DNA of 15,260 nucleotides from Pseudomonadota bacterium. Lineage in GTDB: Bacteria > Pseudomonadota > Gammaproteobacteria > CAMYNG01. The notes under the pieces are model-generated. The model did not search any database, had not been told where the DNA came from, and saw only the letters and a program-made list of their open reading frames with translations. The stretch is from NCBI GenBank assembly GCA_020347585.1, contig CP070733.1:459332-474591 (forward strand). Reading direction: 5' to 3'. Both the position numbers and the translations under genes were made by a program. This document shows positions 1-6,775 of this stretch, piece after piece (positions within the stretch are counted from its first letter, which is position 1; the number at the start of each line of letters is the position of its first letter).

Positions 1-234
1 CAGCTCGAGATCCTCAGGGCGGATGCCGGCGCCGTTGTCCACCACGCGGATGCGCGACAGGCCACCGCGCGCAATGTCGATATCGATCTGTGTGGCGCCG
101 GCATCGAGGCTGTTCTCGAGCAATTCCTTGAGGACCGAGGCAGGACGTTCGACCACTTCACCGGCGGCGATCTGGTTTGCCACATGGCGCGGGAGGACGT
201 GAATGGGCGCGGGCGCGGCTGTGAATTCCGGCAT
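1..234 (-). CDS. mutL: DNA mismatch repair protein MutL, N-terminal part (cut by window edge)
   Basis: The first 78 residues of MutL, the GHKL-family ATPase that couples MutS mismatch recognition to strand incision and unwinding. The N-terminal motif QIAAGEVVERPASV is followed by KELLENSLDAGAT and DNGAGI. By alignment with E. coli MutL from memory, E37 is the catalytic base, N41 the Mg-binding residue and D66 the adenine-contacting aspartate. The ATG at 234 is the only plausible start: it gives an eight-residue extension (MPEFTAAP) before the conserved block, and no alternative start codon lies between. No clear Shine-Dalgarno precedes it. It lies 54 bases after amiB on the same strand, the order seen in E. 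coli, so it is probably co-transcribed with amiB. The rest of the gene lies to the left of the window. Confidence 0.96.
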   Translation of the reverse strand, partial: MPEFTAAPAPIHVLPRHVANQIAAGEVVERPASVLKELLENSLDAGATQIDIDIARGGLSRIRVVDNGAGIRPEDLEL

Positions 235-288
235 CGGACAAGCATATCGGAATCGACCGCCCGCGTGAAAGAACGCTTGGCAGCAAAC

Positions 289-1596
289 TCAGGGGATACG
301 CAATACCTTGCCGACGGTGAGCACGTCGCCGCGCAGGCCGTTGGCATCACGCAGGCGCGCCACGCTCACCTGGTAGCGGTTGGCAATGCCGCTGAGGGTG
401 TCGCCGCGGCTGATCACATGCCGGCGAGCCTCGGGGGTGCGATCTCTGGCCGCCAGCAGCGTGCCAGGCGGCGGATCCTTGCGAAAATACGCACGCACGC
501 CCTTCATGACCGCCTCGGCCATGCGTTGCTGATACTTGGCACTGCGCAGACGTTTTTCCTCGGACGGATTGGAAATAAAGGCCATTTCCACCAGGATGGA
601 GGGAATGTCGGGCGCCTTGAGTACCTTAAAACCCGCCTGCTCAACGCGATTCTTGTGCAGCGCGTTGACGTGTTTGAGCGAACCCAGCACGCCGCGCGCC
701 ACGGCATGGCTGTCTTCCATGGTGGAGTTCTTGAGCATGTCCACGACCACGTAGCGGGTCAGCGGATCCATTTCCTCGAGGCTGACGCCACCGATGAGGT
801 CGGCGCTGTTTTCACTTTCGGCCAGCCCGCGCGCGGTTTCACTGGTGGCACCCTTGTGCGACACCACGAACACGGACGACCCCTTGGCCTTGGGTGAACG
901 AAAGGCGTCTGCGTGCAGCGATATAAACAGGTCGGCCCGATGCTGACGCGCCTTTTTCACTCGTTGCTGCAAGCCGACGTAGTAGTCGCCGCTGCGAATC
1001 ATCACCGCGCGCATGCCACGCTCGCGCGCGATCAGGCGCTCGAGCCGGCGCGCGACTGCCAGCGCTATGTCCTTCTCGCGGGTGCCGCGCCGTCCGACGG
1101 CGCCGGGGTCCTCGCCGCCGTGCCCGGCGTCAATGGCGACAATGATGTCGCGCGGCCGGCGCTTCATGGATTGCACGGTGCGAGCCGGCGCGTTATTACT
1201 GACGGTCTTCGCCTGGTGGAGATCGATGACCAGGCGGTGGCCATATTCGCGGTTGGGCTTGAGGACGAAACTCTTGGGGCGCACCTTGCCCTTGAGATCC
1301 AGCACTACGCGCAGATTGCGTTCGCCATGGCGGGCGTGGCGGATGCCTCGCAGCAGGGATTTGTCGTAGTCGAACGCCGGCATGCGCGTAAGCAGCGACG
1401 CGTTCTTCAAGTCGATGACCAGACGCTCGGGACCGGAGAGGGTAAACAGGGAATGTTGGACCGGCGCGTTCAGATCGAACACCAGCCGGGTATTGTCGGG
1501 GGCGGGCCACATGCGCAGCCCCTGAATCTGTACGGGCCCTGCCTGACATACCGACGCTATGAGCAGCAGGACTAACGCTAAGCCCGTCCGTTTCAT
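289..1596 (-). CDS. amiB: N-acetylmuramoyl-L-alanine amidase, AmiB type (AMIN + Amidase_3 + LysM)
   Basis: A 435-residue periplasmic zinc amidase that cleaves the stem peptide from N-acetylmuramic acid during septum splitting. The order is: signal peptide (about residues 1-19, MKRTGLALVLLLIASVCQA), AMIN domain (about 22-125) for septal targeting, Amidase_3 domain (about 150-385) and a C-terminal LysM peptidoglycan-binding repeat (about 390-435). Zinc ligands visible are H159 (DAGHGGEDPG), E174 (REKD) and H228 (SLHADA); E337 (VEMAFISN) is the probable catalytic glutamate. The reading frame is open 16 codons further upstream, but ATG 1596 has AAGAGG just before it and gives a clean signal peptide at residue 1. 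In E. coli, AmiB is activated by EnvC; its regulation here cannot be read. The neighbours tsaE and mutL match the conserved cluster. Confidence 0.95.
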   Translation of the reverse strand: MKRTGLALVLLLIASVCQAGPVQIQGLRMWPAPDNTRLVFDLNAPVQHSLFTLSGPERLVIDLKNASLLTRMPAFDYDKSLLRGIRHARHGERNLRVVLDLKGKVRPKSFVLKPNREYGHRLVIDLHQAKTVSNNAPARTVQSMKRRPRDIIVAIDAGHGGEDPGAVGRRGTREKDIALAVARRLERLIARERGMRAVMIRSGDYYVGLQQRVKKARQHRADLFISLHADAFRSPKAKGSSVFVVSHKGATSETARGLAESENSADLIGGVSLEEMDPLTRYVVVDMLKNSTMEDSHAVARGVLGSLKHVNALHKNRVEQAGFKVLKAPDIPSILVEMAFISNPSEEKRLRSAKYQQRMAEAVMKGVRAYFRKDPPPGTLLAARDRTPEARRHVISRGDTLSGIANRYQVSVARLRDANGLRGDVLTVGKVLRIP

Positions 1597-1785
1597 CGGA
1601 TTCCTCTTCTTGTGGTAGTCCGACTCAGGGTAATTGTGAAGCATCTGACGCGAATTTCAAGCGAAATATTGATAAAACTTAGATAGATAGCACCTAAAGT
1701 TACATAAAGATCTAGAAAATCTGGATAACTTGAGTATCGGCAGACTATTTGGCGTCTTGATACCGACCCATGCCGGTAACTAGGG
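1597..1785 (-). promoter_or_regulatory. AT-rich intergenic region with a candidate sigma-70 promoter for amiB-mutL
   Basis: This 189-base gap lies between tsaE and amiB in an otherwise tight cluster. By hand count, positions 1651-1740 are about 31% GC, far below the neighbouring genes. Reading the minus strand, TTGAAA (1660-1655) is followed after 16 bases by CACAAT (1638-1633), a 5/6 and 4/6 match to the sigma-70 hexamers. It would start transcription about 30 bases before the amiB ATG. A separate amiB-mutL transcript in addition to read-through from nnr-tsaE is therefore likely. The exact promoter is uncertain because many AT-rich hexamers exist here. Confidence 0.4.
1761..1778 (-). terminator. 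Small hairpin just after tsaE
   Basis: On the minus strand, UACCGGC and GUCGGUA can form a 7-bp stem (one G-U pair) around a four-base loop, starting eight bases after the tsaE stop. There is no U-tract, so intrinsic termination would be weak; an mRNA 3'-end stabiliser or chance are alternatives. Confidence 0.2.
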
Positions 1786-2247
1786 CTACGCCAAGTGCCC
1801 ACGCAGCGCCGCGATCACCGCCGCCCCGGTCGCTCCCAACCCCTGGATGCGGGCCCGGCGCCCGTCACTGGTATGGAACAGGGTGATGTCGAGGTCCGGC
1901 GCCGGCAGCCAGCCACTACCCCGCTCGGGCCATTCGACCAGGCAGGTGGCCTCGCCGGCAAAGTAGTCGCGTCCGCCCGCAAACTCGAGTTCGTCGGGGT
2001 CGGCCACCCGGTACAAATCAAAATGATAGACCTGCCGGCCCCCGGGCTCGTAGGGTTCAACCAGGGTATAGGTGGGGCTCTTGACCGTGCCCGCATGACC
2101 CAAGGCCCGCAGAAAGCCCCGCACCAGGGTCGTCTTTCCCGCCCCCAGCTCGCCCGACAGAAATATGAGGCAACGCGCCGGGCACACCGCCGCCAGCGCC
2201 GCTCCGAGATCGAGCGTCGCCTGCTCGTCGGCCAATCCAATATCCAT
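1786..2247 (-). CDS. tsaE: tRNA threonylcarbamoyladenosine (t6A37) biosynthesis ATPase TsaE
   Basis: A 153-residue P-loop ATPase that works with TsaB and TsaD in the cytoplasm to attach the threonylcarbamoyl group to A37 of ANN-decoding tRNAs. The Walker A motif is SGELGAGKTT with K38, followed by VKSPTYTLVEPY and YHFDLYR, the family signature, and LVEWPERG near residue 115. The length equals that of E. coli TsaE. The frame is open 57 codons further upstream, but that stretch lies inside nnr and is arginine-rich antisense-like sequence. ATG 2247 is 19 bases after the nnr stop, which fits an operon. The Shine-Dalgarno is poor (CAGGT), so translation may partly depend on nnr. Confidence 0.95.
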   Translation of the reverse strand: MDIGLADEQATLDLGAALAAVCPARCLIFLSGELGAGKTTLVRGFLRALGHAGTVKSPTYTLVEPYEPGGRQVYHFDLYRVADPDELEFAGGRDYFAGEATCLVEWPERGSGWLPAPDLDITLFHTSDGRRARIQGLGATGAAVIAALRGHLA

Positions 2248-2266
2248 GGGCGCGACCTGCCCGGTG

Positions 2267-3748
2267 TCAGGGGTTGGCAAGGCGGCGAACCCAGGGCAGC
2301 AGGTCACTGGCCAACAAGCCGCGCGGACCACCCTGCGCCGCGGCCTCGTCGCCGGCGCGGGCGTGCAGGCATACCGCGAGCTCGCTCGCCGCCAACGGCG
2401 CCATGCCCTGCGCCACAAATGCCGCGATGATGCCGGTCAGCACGTCGCCTGTGCCGCCACTGGCCAGGCCGGGGTTGCCCTCGTTGCACAGGCGCACCGC
2501 GCTGCCTTCCTGCGCGATTAAGGTGCCGGCGCCCTTGAGTACGGCCACCCCGCCGAAGCGTTCGTGCAAGGCGCGCACCGCAGCAAAGCGGTCCGCCTGC
2601 ACCTCGGCCGCCGATTGTCCCAGCAGGCGCGCGGCCTCGCCGGGGTGTGGCGTTAGCACCCAGTTATCGCGCCGCGCCGGTTCGTCGGCCAGCAAGTTGA
2701 GTGCATCGGCATCGACCACCAGCGGGCAGTGGCACTCCAGTGCCGCCGCCAGCAGCGTGCGTGCCCAACTCGAGCGCCCGAGCCCCGGCCCGATGGCAAT
2801 TACGCTGGCCCGCCCCAGCAACGGTGTGAGATCCCGGGCCGACTCCACACCGTGACACATAAGCTCCGGGCGCGTCGCATTGAGCGCCGCCGCATGGGCG
2901 GCGCGCGTGGCAATGCTTACCAGGCCCGCGCCGCTGCGTGCCGCTGCCTCGCCTGCCATGCGGGCCGCTCCCGTGTAACCGGCCTCGCCGCCGATCACCA
3001 GTACGTGGCCGAAATGCCCCTTGTGAGCACCGCGCGCGCGCGGCGCAAGCCGCGGCGCCAAGGTCGTATAGTCAAGGCGCTGCGCCGATGGCGTGCACGC
3101 GGTGTAGGTCTCCTGTGGCACCTGCAGATCGTCAAAATGCAGGTCCCCACAGCAATCGGGACCGGCGCCGGTCAGCATGCCCTGCTTGGCACCAATGAAG
3201 GTTAGCGTCGCATTGGCGCGCACCGCCGCACCCAGCACCGCACCCCGATCGGCATCGAGGCCCGAGGGAATGTCCAGGGCCAGCACCGGTGTACCCGCCG
3301 CGTTGACGGCATCGATGGCGCCGCGCCAGGGCTCGCGCACCTCGCCGCTGAGCCCGGTGCCCAGCATGCCGTCCACCACCAGGTCGAAGCCGGCCAGTTG
3401 CTGGTCGCCCCAGGGCTCGGCGCTAACACCGGCCTCGGACAGGCGCTGCGCCGCGGTGAACGCGTCGCCCGCGATACGCGTGGCATCACCGAGTTGAAAC
3501 ACCTGCACCTCGAGTTTTGCCTCGCGCGCCAGGCGCGCCACCACGAAGCCATCGCCGCCATTGTTGCCGACGCCGCACAGCACGGCGATGCGGGCGGCCT
3601 GCGGCCAGGTCTCGCGCAGCACGGCAAACGCGGCCGCACCGGCGCGCTCCATAAGCACCGCGCCGGCGATGCCACGCTCCTCGATGGCAACGCGGTCGAG
3701 TTCGCGCACCTGTTGCGCGGTGTAAAGGTTGTGGGGCAGTTGCGACAT
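2267..3748 (-). CDS. nnr: Bifunctional NAD(P)H-hydrate epimerase / ADP-dependent NAD(P)H-hydrate dehydratase
   Basis: A 493-residue metabolite-repair enzyme. The N-terminal YjeF_N domain (about 1-210) interconverts R- and S-NAD(P)HX; the C-terminal ribokinase-like domain (about 225-490) dehydrates S-NAD(P)HX using ADP. Visible motifs are GVGNNGGDGF (residues 59-68) and DGMLGTGLSG in the epimerase; and GGEAGYTGA, GPGLGRSS, VDADALNLL, LTPHPGEAARLL, VLKGAGT and ASGGTGDVLTG (D435 probably catalytic) in the dehydratase. The frame is open to 3835, but that part would overlap queG. MSQLPHNLYTAQQ at 3748 starts like other family members; ATG 3760 is an alternative. No Shine-Dalgarno precedes either start, see the promoter entry. 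It leads the nnr-tsaE-amiB-mutL cluster. Confidence 0.95.
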   Translation of the reverse strand: MSQLPHNLYTAQQVRELDRVAIEERGIAGAVLMERAGAAAFAVLRETWPQAARIAVLCGVGNNGGDGFVVARLAREAKLEVQVFQLGDATRIAGDAFTAAQRLSEAGVSAEPWGDQQLAGFDLVVDGMLGTGLSGEVREPWRGAIDAVNAAGTPVLALDIPSGLDADRGAVLGAAVRANATLTFIGAKQGMLTGAGPDCCGDLHFDDLQVPQETYTACTPSAQRLDYTTLAPRLAPRARGAHKGHFGHVLVIGGEAGYTGAARMAGEAAARSGAGLVSIATRAAHAAALNATRPELMCHGVESARDLTPLLGRASVIAIGPGLGRSSWARTLLAAALECHCPLVVDADALNLLADEPARRDNWVLTPHPGEAARLLGQSAAEVQADRFAAVRALHERFGGVAVLKGAGTLIAQEGSAVRLCNEGNPGLASGGTGDVLTGIIAAFVAQGMAPLAASELAVCLHARAGDEAAAQGGPRGLLASDLLPWVRRLANP

Positions 3749-3770
3749 GAGCGCTATCATAACGACTATG
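3746..3770. promoter_or_regulatory. Candidate bidirectional promoter with overlapping -10 elements between nnr and queG
   Basis: Only 19 bases separate the two ATG codons (nnr 3748 on minus, queG 3768 on plus). In the gap, plus-strand TATCAT (3755-3760) and minus-strand TATGAT (3761-3756) overlap almost symmetrically. Each is followed by exactly seven bases before its ATG, the usual -10 to start-site distance, so both mRNAs could begin at the start codon. Neither ATG has a Shine-Dalgarno. I found no good -35 at the right distance on either side, which weakens the call. Overlapping divergent -10 elements are a known feature of bacterial promoters. Confidence 0.35.
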
Positions 3771-4892
3771 TCGCCGGTACAGAAACGCCATCCCTCCACA
3801 ACACCTGCGCTCAACGGCCTTGCGCGCGACATCAAACGCTGGGGGCAGGAACTGGGCTTTCAGCAACTCGGCATCAGCGATACCGAGCTGACGGTCGCGG
3901 AGTCGCATCTGCTGCGCTGGCTGGCGCAGGGCTACCACGGTGACATGGCGTGGATGGCCCGTCACGGCGAACGGCGCAGCCGGCCCGCGGAACTGGTGCC
4001 CGGCACGGTGCGCGTGATCAGTGCGCGCATGGACTACCTCCCACGCGACGCGCAGCCGCTCGATGCCGTGCTGCAGGACGGTCAACAAGGCACGGTGTCG
4101 CGCTACGCACTGGGGCGCGACTACCACAAGGTATTGCGCAAGCGCCTGCAACAGCTTGCCGAGCGCATCACCGCAGCGGCCGGCCCGTTCGGTTATCGCG
4201 TGTTCGTGGACAGTGCGCCGGTGTTGGAAAAAGAGCTTGCCGAGAAGGCCGGCCTGGGCTGGATCGGCAAGCACACCAACCTCATCAACCGTCGCGCCGG
4301 CTCGTGGTTTTTTCTCGGCGAGATCTACACTGACCTGCCGCTGCCGGTAGACGCGCCCGCCAGTGAGCACTGCGGCACCTGCCGGGAGTGCATCGACATC
4401 TGCCCGACGCGTGCCATTGTGGCGCCCTGGCGACTGGATGCGCGGCGCTGTATTTCGTACCTGACCATCGAGTTGCAGGAGAGCATTCCCGAGGAGTTGC
4501 GCGCGCCAATGGGCAACCGTATTTACGGCTGTGACGATTGTCAGGAAGTCTGCCCGTGGAACCGCTTTGCGCACGCCACGGCGGAAACGGATTTTCTGCC
4601 GCGCCACGGACTCGACGCGCCGCAACTTGTCGATCTGTTTGCCTGGAACGAGGATACCTTTCTCGCACGCACCGAGGGCTCACCGATCCGGCGCATCGGT
4701 CATGTGCGCTGGCTGCGCAATATCGCGGTAGCGCTCGGCAATGCACCGAGCGGTGGCGCCGTTATCGACGCCCTGCGCGCACGCGCGAATCATTCGTCAC
4801 TGCTGGTACGCGAACACGTCGCCTGGGCGTTGCGCCGGCACGGCATCGACACCCACCCGACTGAACACCGCACACAAGGAGAAGCGCCATGA
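3768..4892 (+). CDS. queG: Epoxyqueuosine reductase QueG
   Basis: A 374-residue cobalamin-dependent iron-sulfur enzyme that reduces epoxyqueuosine to queuosine in tRNA, the last step of the pathway. The N-terminal part resembles the reductive-dehalogenase-like cobalamin domain (IKRWGQELGFQQLGIS, YHGDMAWMARH, ALGRDYHK, FVDSAPVLEKELA). Two [4Fe-4S] clusters are predicted from cysteines 202, 205, 208 and 212 (CGTCRECIDICP) and 228, 255, 258 and 262 (CDDCQEVCPWN). The C-terminal 80 residues look HEAT-like. In-frame ATGs at 3729 and 3747 also exist; the 3747 start would overlap the nnr start codon. I prefer 3768, from the match to E. coli QueG and the -10 spacing, but it is not certain. It ends in ATGA, overlapping the next gene. 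Confidence 0.95.
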   Translation: MSPVQKRHPSTTPALNGLARDIKRWGQELGFQQLGISDTELTVAESHLLRWLAQGYHGDMAWMARHGERRSRPAELVPGTVRVISARMDYLPRDAQPLDAVLQDGQQGTVSRYALGRDYHKVLRKRLQQLAERITAAAGPFGYRVFVDSAPVLEKELAEKAGLGWIGKHTNLINRRAGSWFFLGEIYTDLPLPVDAPASEHCGTCRECIDICPTRAIVAPWRLDARRCISYLTIELQESIPEELRAPMGNRIYGCDDCQEVCPWNRFAHATAETDFLPRHGLDAPQLVDLFAWNEDTFLARTEGSPIRRIGHVRWLRNIAVALGNAPSGGAVIDALRARANHSSLLVREHVAWALRRHGIDTHPTEHRTQGEAP

Positions 4893-5401
4893 AAGTTATG
4901 CACGCAGCGATCGCGCTGGCTACGGCCACACTGGTTTTCGGCGCTCCATTACATGGCGCCGAAGAGGCGCCGTTTGTCACTACCCGCGTCCTGTCACTGG
5001 ATGCCGCGAACCGCCTTGCGCTTGGCGCCGCCGGTGAGTGCGGCAAACGCGGCTTCCAGGTCGCGGTGGCGGTCGTCGATCGCAGCGGAGGGTTACTGGC
5101 GTTTGCGCGCGACCCGCTGGCCGGGCCGCACACCATCGATGTCAGCATCGGCAAGGCCTACGCGGCCGCCTCGTTTCAGACCAGCACCGCGCAGATGCAG
5201 GAGCCGCGCTTTGCAGGGCTGCGCAGCGCACCGAAGGTCATGCTGGTAGGCGGCGGACTGCCGGTGCGCATCGGTGGCCACATCTATGGCGCAGTGGGTG
5301 TGTCCGGCGCGCCGGCCGAGAAGACCACGGGCGATATCGATCAGCAATGCGCACAGGCGGGCATCGAAGCCATTCGCGAGGCCATTGAATTCGCGCAGTA
5401 G
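4889..5401 (+). CDS. Exported GlcG/HbpS-family (DUF336) protein
   Basis: A 170-residue protein with a signal peptide (about residues 1-24, hydrophobic AAIALATATLVFGA, cleavage near LHGA-EE) followed by one GlcG/HbpS-like domain. Conserved family segments are VAVAVVDRSGGLLAFARDP, SIGKAYAAASF, GGGLPVRIGGHIYGAVGVSGA and a C-terminal helix ending DQQCAQAGIEAI. Relatives include the haem-binding HbpS of Streptomyces and GlcG of the E. coli glycolate operon; the molecular role is mostly unknown, so haem or small-ligand binding in the periplasm is only an inference. The ATG overlaps the queG stop (ATGA) and has a strong AAGGAG eight bases upstream, so it is probably coupled to queG yet well translated. 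No functional link to queuosine is evident. Confidence 0.85.
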   Translation: MKVMHAAIALATATLVFGAPLHGAEEAPFVTTRVLSLDAANRLALGAAGECGKRGFQVAVAVVDRSGGLLAFARDPLAGPHTIDVSIGKAYAAASFQTSTAQMQEPRFAGLRSAPKVMLVGGGLPVRIGGHIYGAVGVSGAPAEKTTGDIDQQCAQAGIEAIREAIEFAQ

Positions 5402-5436
5402 GCCGCGCGCGCATTACCGGGACTGCGATCGCGGGG

Positions 5437-5445
5437 TGATATACT
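5437..5445 (+). promoter_or_regulatory. Candidate extended -10 promoter for mobA-mobB
   Basis: The 82-base gap between the GlcG-like gene and mobA contains TGATATACT: a TGn extension directly before TATACT (5/6 match to TATAAT). No good -35 lies 16-18 bases upstream, which extended -10 promoters tolerate. Transcription would begin near 5452, about 30 bases before the mobA ATG. Confidence 0.45.
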
Positions 5446-5483
5446 GGCACGCGCGTTAACGTCGCACACGCACACCGGTTGGC

Positions 5484-6125
5484 ATGCATAACATCGATAC
5501 ACAACACATCACCGCCATCGTCCTCGCCGGCGGACAGGCTACGCGCCTGGGCCGCGCAGATAAAGGCCTGATCGAATGCGCCGGCCTGCCGCTGGTTGCG
5601 CATGTTATTGCACGCGTCGCTCCGCAATGCGGCGCACTGCTCATCAGCGCCAACCGCAACCATGGCGCTTACCGTCAATTTGGCCACCCGGTATACGGCG
5701 ACAGCGTGGCGGGACATGCCGGCCCGCTGGCCGGCATGCTCACCGGCCTGCAGCGCATGACAACCGAATGGGCGCTGGTCGTACCGTGCGACATGCCACT
5801 TGTACCCGATGATCTTGCCACGCGCCTTGGCGCTGCACTATCGGATCATCAGGCCAAACTCGCCGTGGTCCACGATGGCACGCGTTTACAACCGTTGTGT
5901 GCGCTGGCGCACCGCAGCCTCTCCGACAGCCTGGCAGCGTTCCTTGCGGATGACGGGCGCGCAGCCTGGCGCTGGGTCGATGCCCTGCCCCATGTCAGTG
6001 TCGACTTTTCCGATGCCGCGCAGTGCTTTGCCAACGCCAACGACCACCAGGAACTGGCGCGCATGGCAACGGTGCTTGGCGATGTGGCCACCGGCAAGCG
6101 CGCGCAGGGCCGTCATGCCCGATAG
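5484..6125 (+). CDS. mobA: Molybdenum cofactor guanylyltransferase MobA
   Basis: A 213-residue nucleotidyltransferase that joins GMP from GTP to molybdenum-molybdopterin, making bis-MGD for DMSO-reductase-family enzymes. The GTP-binding signature VLAGGQATRLGRADKGL lies at residues 13-29, with K27 the expected phosphate contact; the usual methionine before the second glycine is replaced by L22. PLAGML (81-86) and VPCDMPL with D103, the metal-binding aspartate, follow; VVHDGTRLQPLCAL and VDFSD complete the family pattern. The length is slightly above E. coli MobA (about 194) because of a C-terminal tail rich in basic residues. The ATG at 5484 has only a weak upstream GG. The last 11 bases overlap mobB. 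Confidence 0.93.
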   Translation: MHNIDTQHITAIVLAGGQATRLGRADKGLIECAGLPLVAHVIARVAPQCGALLISANRNHGAYRQFGHPVYGDSVAGHAGPLAGMLTGLQRMTTEWALVVPCDMPLVPDDLATRLGAALSDHQAKLAVVHDGTRLQPLCALAHRSLSDSLAAFLADDGRAAWRWVDALPHVSVDFSDAAQCFANANDHQELARMATVLGDVATGKRAQGRHAR

Positions 6126-6645
6126 CCCGATGGTGCCGGTGCTGGGGTTTGCCGCATTTTCCGGCACCGGCAAGACCACGCTGTTGACGCAGCTATTACC
6201 GATACTGCACGAGCGCGGCTATCGCGTCGGCATGCTCAAGCATGCGCATCACACCTTTGACATCGACCATCCCGGCAAGGACAGCTACGAACTGCGCCAT
6301 GCCGGCGCGCAGCAGGTGCTGGTGGCATCGCGCGAACGCTGGGCGCTGATGGTGGAGACGCCGGGTCAGGGCGACGATCCGCAGCTCGAACCGCTGTTGC
6401 GGCGCTTCGACCAGGACGCGCTCGATCTGATCCTGGTGGAGGGCTTCAAACACGTGCGCTTTGAAAAGATCGAACTGCACCGTCCCGCCCTCGGCCACCC
6501 GCTGTTGTACCCGCAGGATGACACGGTAGTCGCCATCGCTACCGATGCACCGCTGGAAGCAACCTGCCCCCTTACCCAACTGGATCTCAACGAGCCGAGC
6601 GCGATCGCCGAATTCATCGTCACGCGTTTTCTGACACCGGGCTAG
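6115..6645 (+). CDS. mobB: Molybdopterin-guanine dinucleotide biosynthesis adaptor MobB
   Basis: A 176-residue P-loop GTP-binding protein that assists MobA in making the guanine dinucleotide form of the molybdenum cofactor; it is helpful but not essential in E. coli. Walker A is FSGTGKTTL (K20), followed by GMLKHAHHTFDIDHPGKDSYELRHAGA, written here in part as KHAHH, GKDSYELR and RHAGA, which closely match E. coli MobB, and LVEGFKH near residue 118. ATG 6115 is chosen because AGGG stands seven bases upstream and the N-terminus is short, as in E. coli; ATG 6130 is an alternative. The frame is open back to 5800, but that part runs inside mobA. Translation is likely coupled to mobA through the 11-base overlap. 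Confidence 0.93.
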   Translation: MPDSPMVPVLGFAAFSGTGKTTLLTQLLPILHERGYRVGMLKHAHHTFDIDHPGKDSYELRHAGAQQVLVASRERWALMVETPGQGDDPQLEPLLRRFDQDALDLILVEGFKHVRFEKIELHRPALGHPLLYPQDDTVVAIATDAPLEATCPLTQLDLNEPSAIAEFIVTRFLTPG

Positions 6646-6676
6646 CACACACACCACAAACACCGGTCAATCGCGG

Positions 6677-6707
6677 TTGTAATCAGCCACCCCACTTCGG
6701 CTACACT
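6677..6707 (+). promoter_or_regulatory. Weak candidate promoter before moeA
   Basis: The 130-base gap between mobB and moeA has TTGTAA (6677-6682) and TACACT (6702-6707), each a 4/6 match, but separated by 19 bases, longer than usual. Transcription would start near 6714. No terminator hairpin is visible after mobB, so read-through from mobAB is also possible. Confidence 0.25.
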
Positions 6708-6775
6708 GAACGGCGATGCCGGGCGCCCCTGCCGCGGCAATCACCCGCACGAACACACAGGCCCAACGCACGCCC

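Noticed and set aside
184..897. 237-residue plus-strand frame over mutL and amiB
   Set aside because: It is antisense to the AmiB catalytic and LysM domains and has no features of its own.
1718..1728. DnaA-box-like TTATCCAGA on the minus strand
   Set aside because: It is one mismatch from TTATCCACA at a core position, single, and without other origin features nearby.
1593..1802. 69-residue minus-strand frame spanning the AT-rich gap
   Set aside because: It starts inside tsaE and ends inside the amiB start; no Shine-Dalgarno and no family resemblance. The mildly hydrophobic middle follows from AT-rich codons.
3486..4625. 379-residue open frame on the minus strand opposite queG
   Set aside because: It is antisense to a clearly conserved QueG, with arginine-, alanine- and histidine-rich composition and no recognisable motif; long antisense frames are normal in GC-rich genes.
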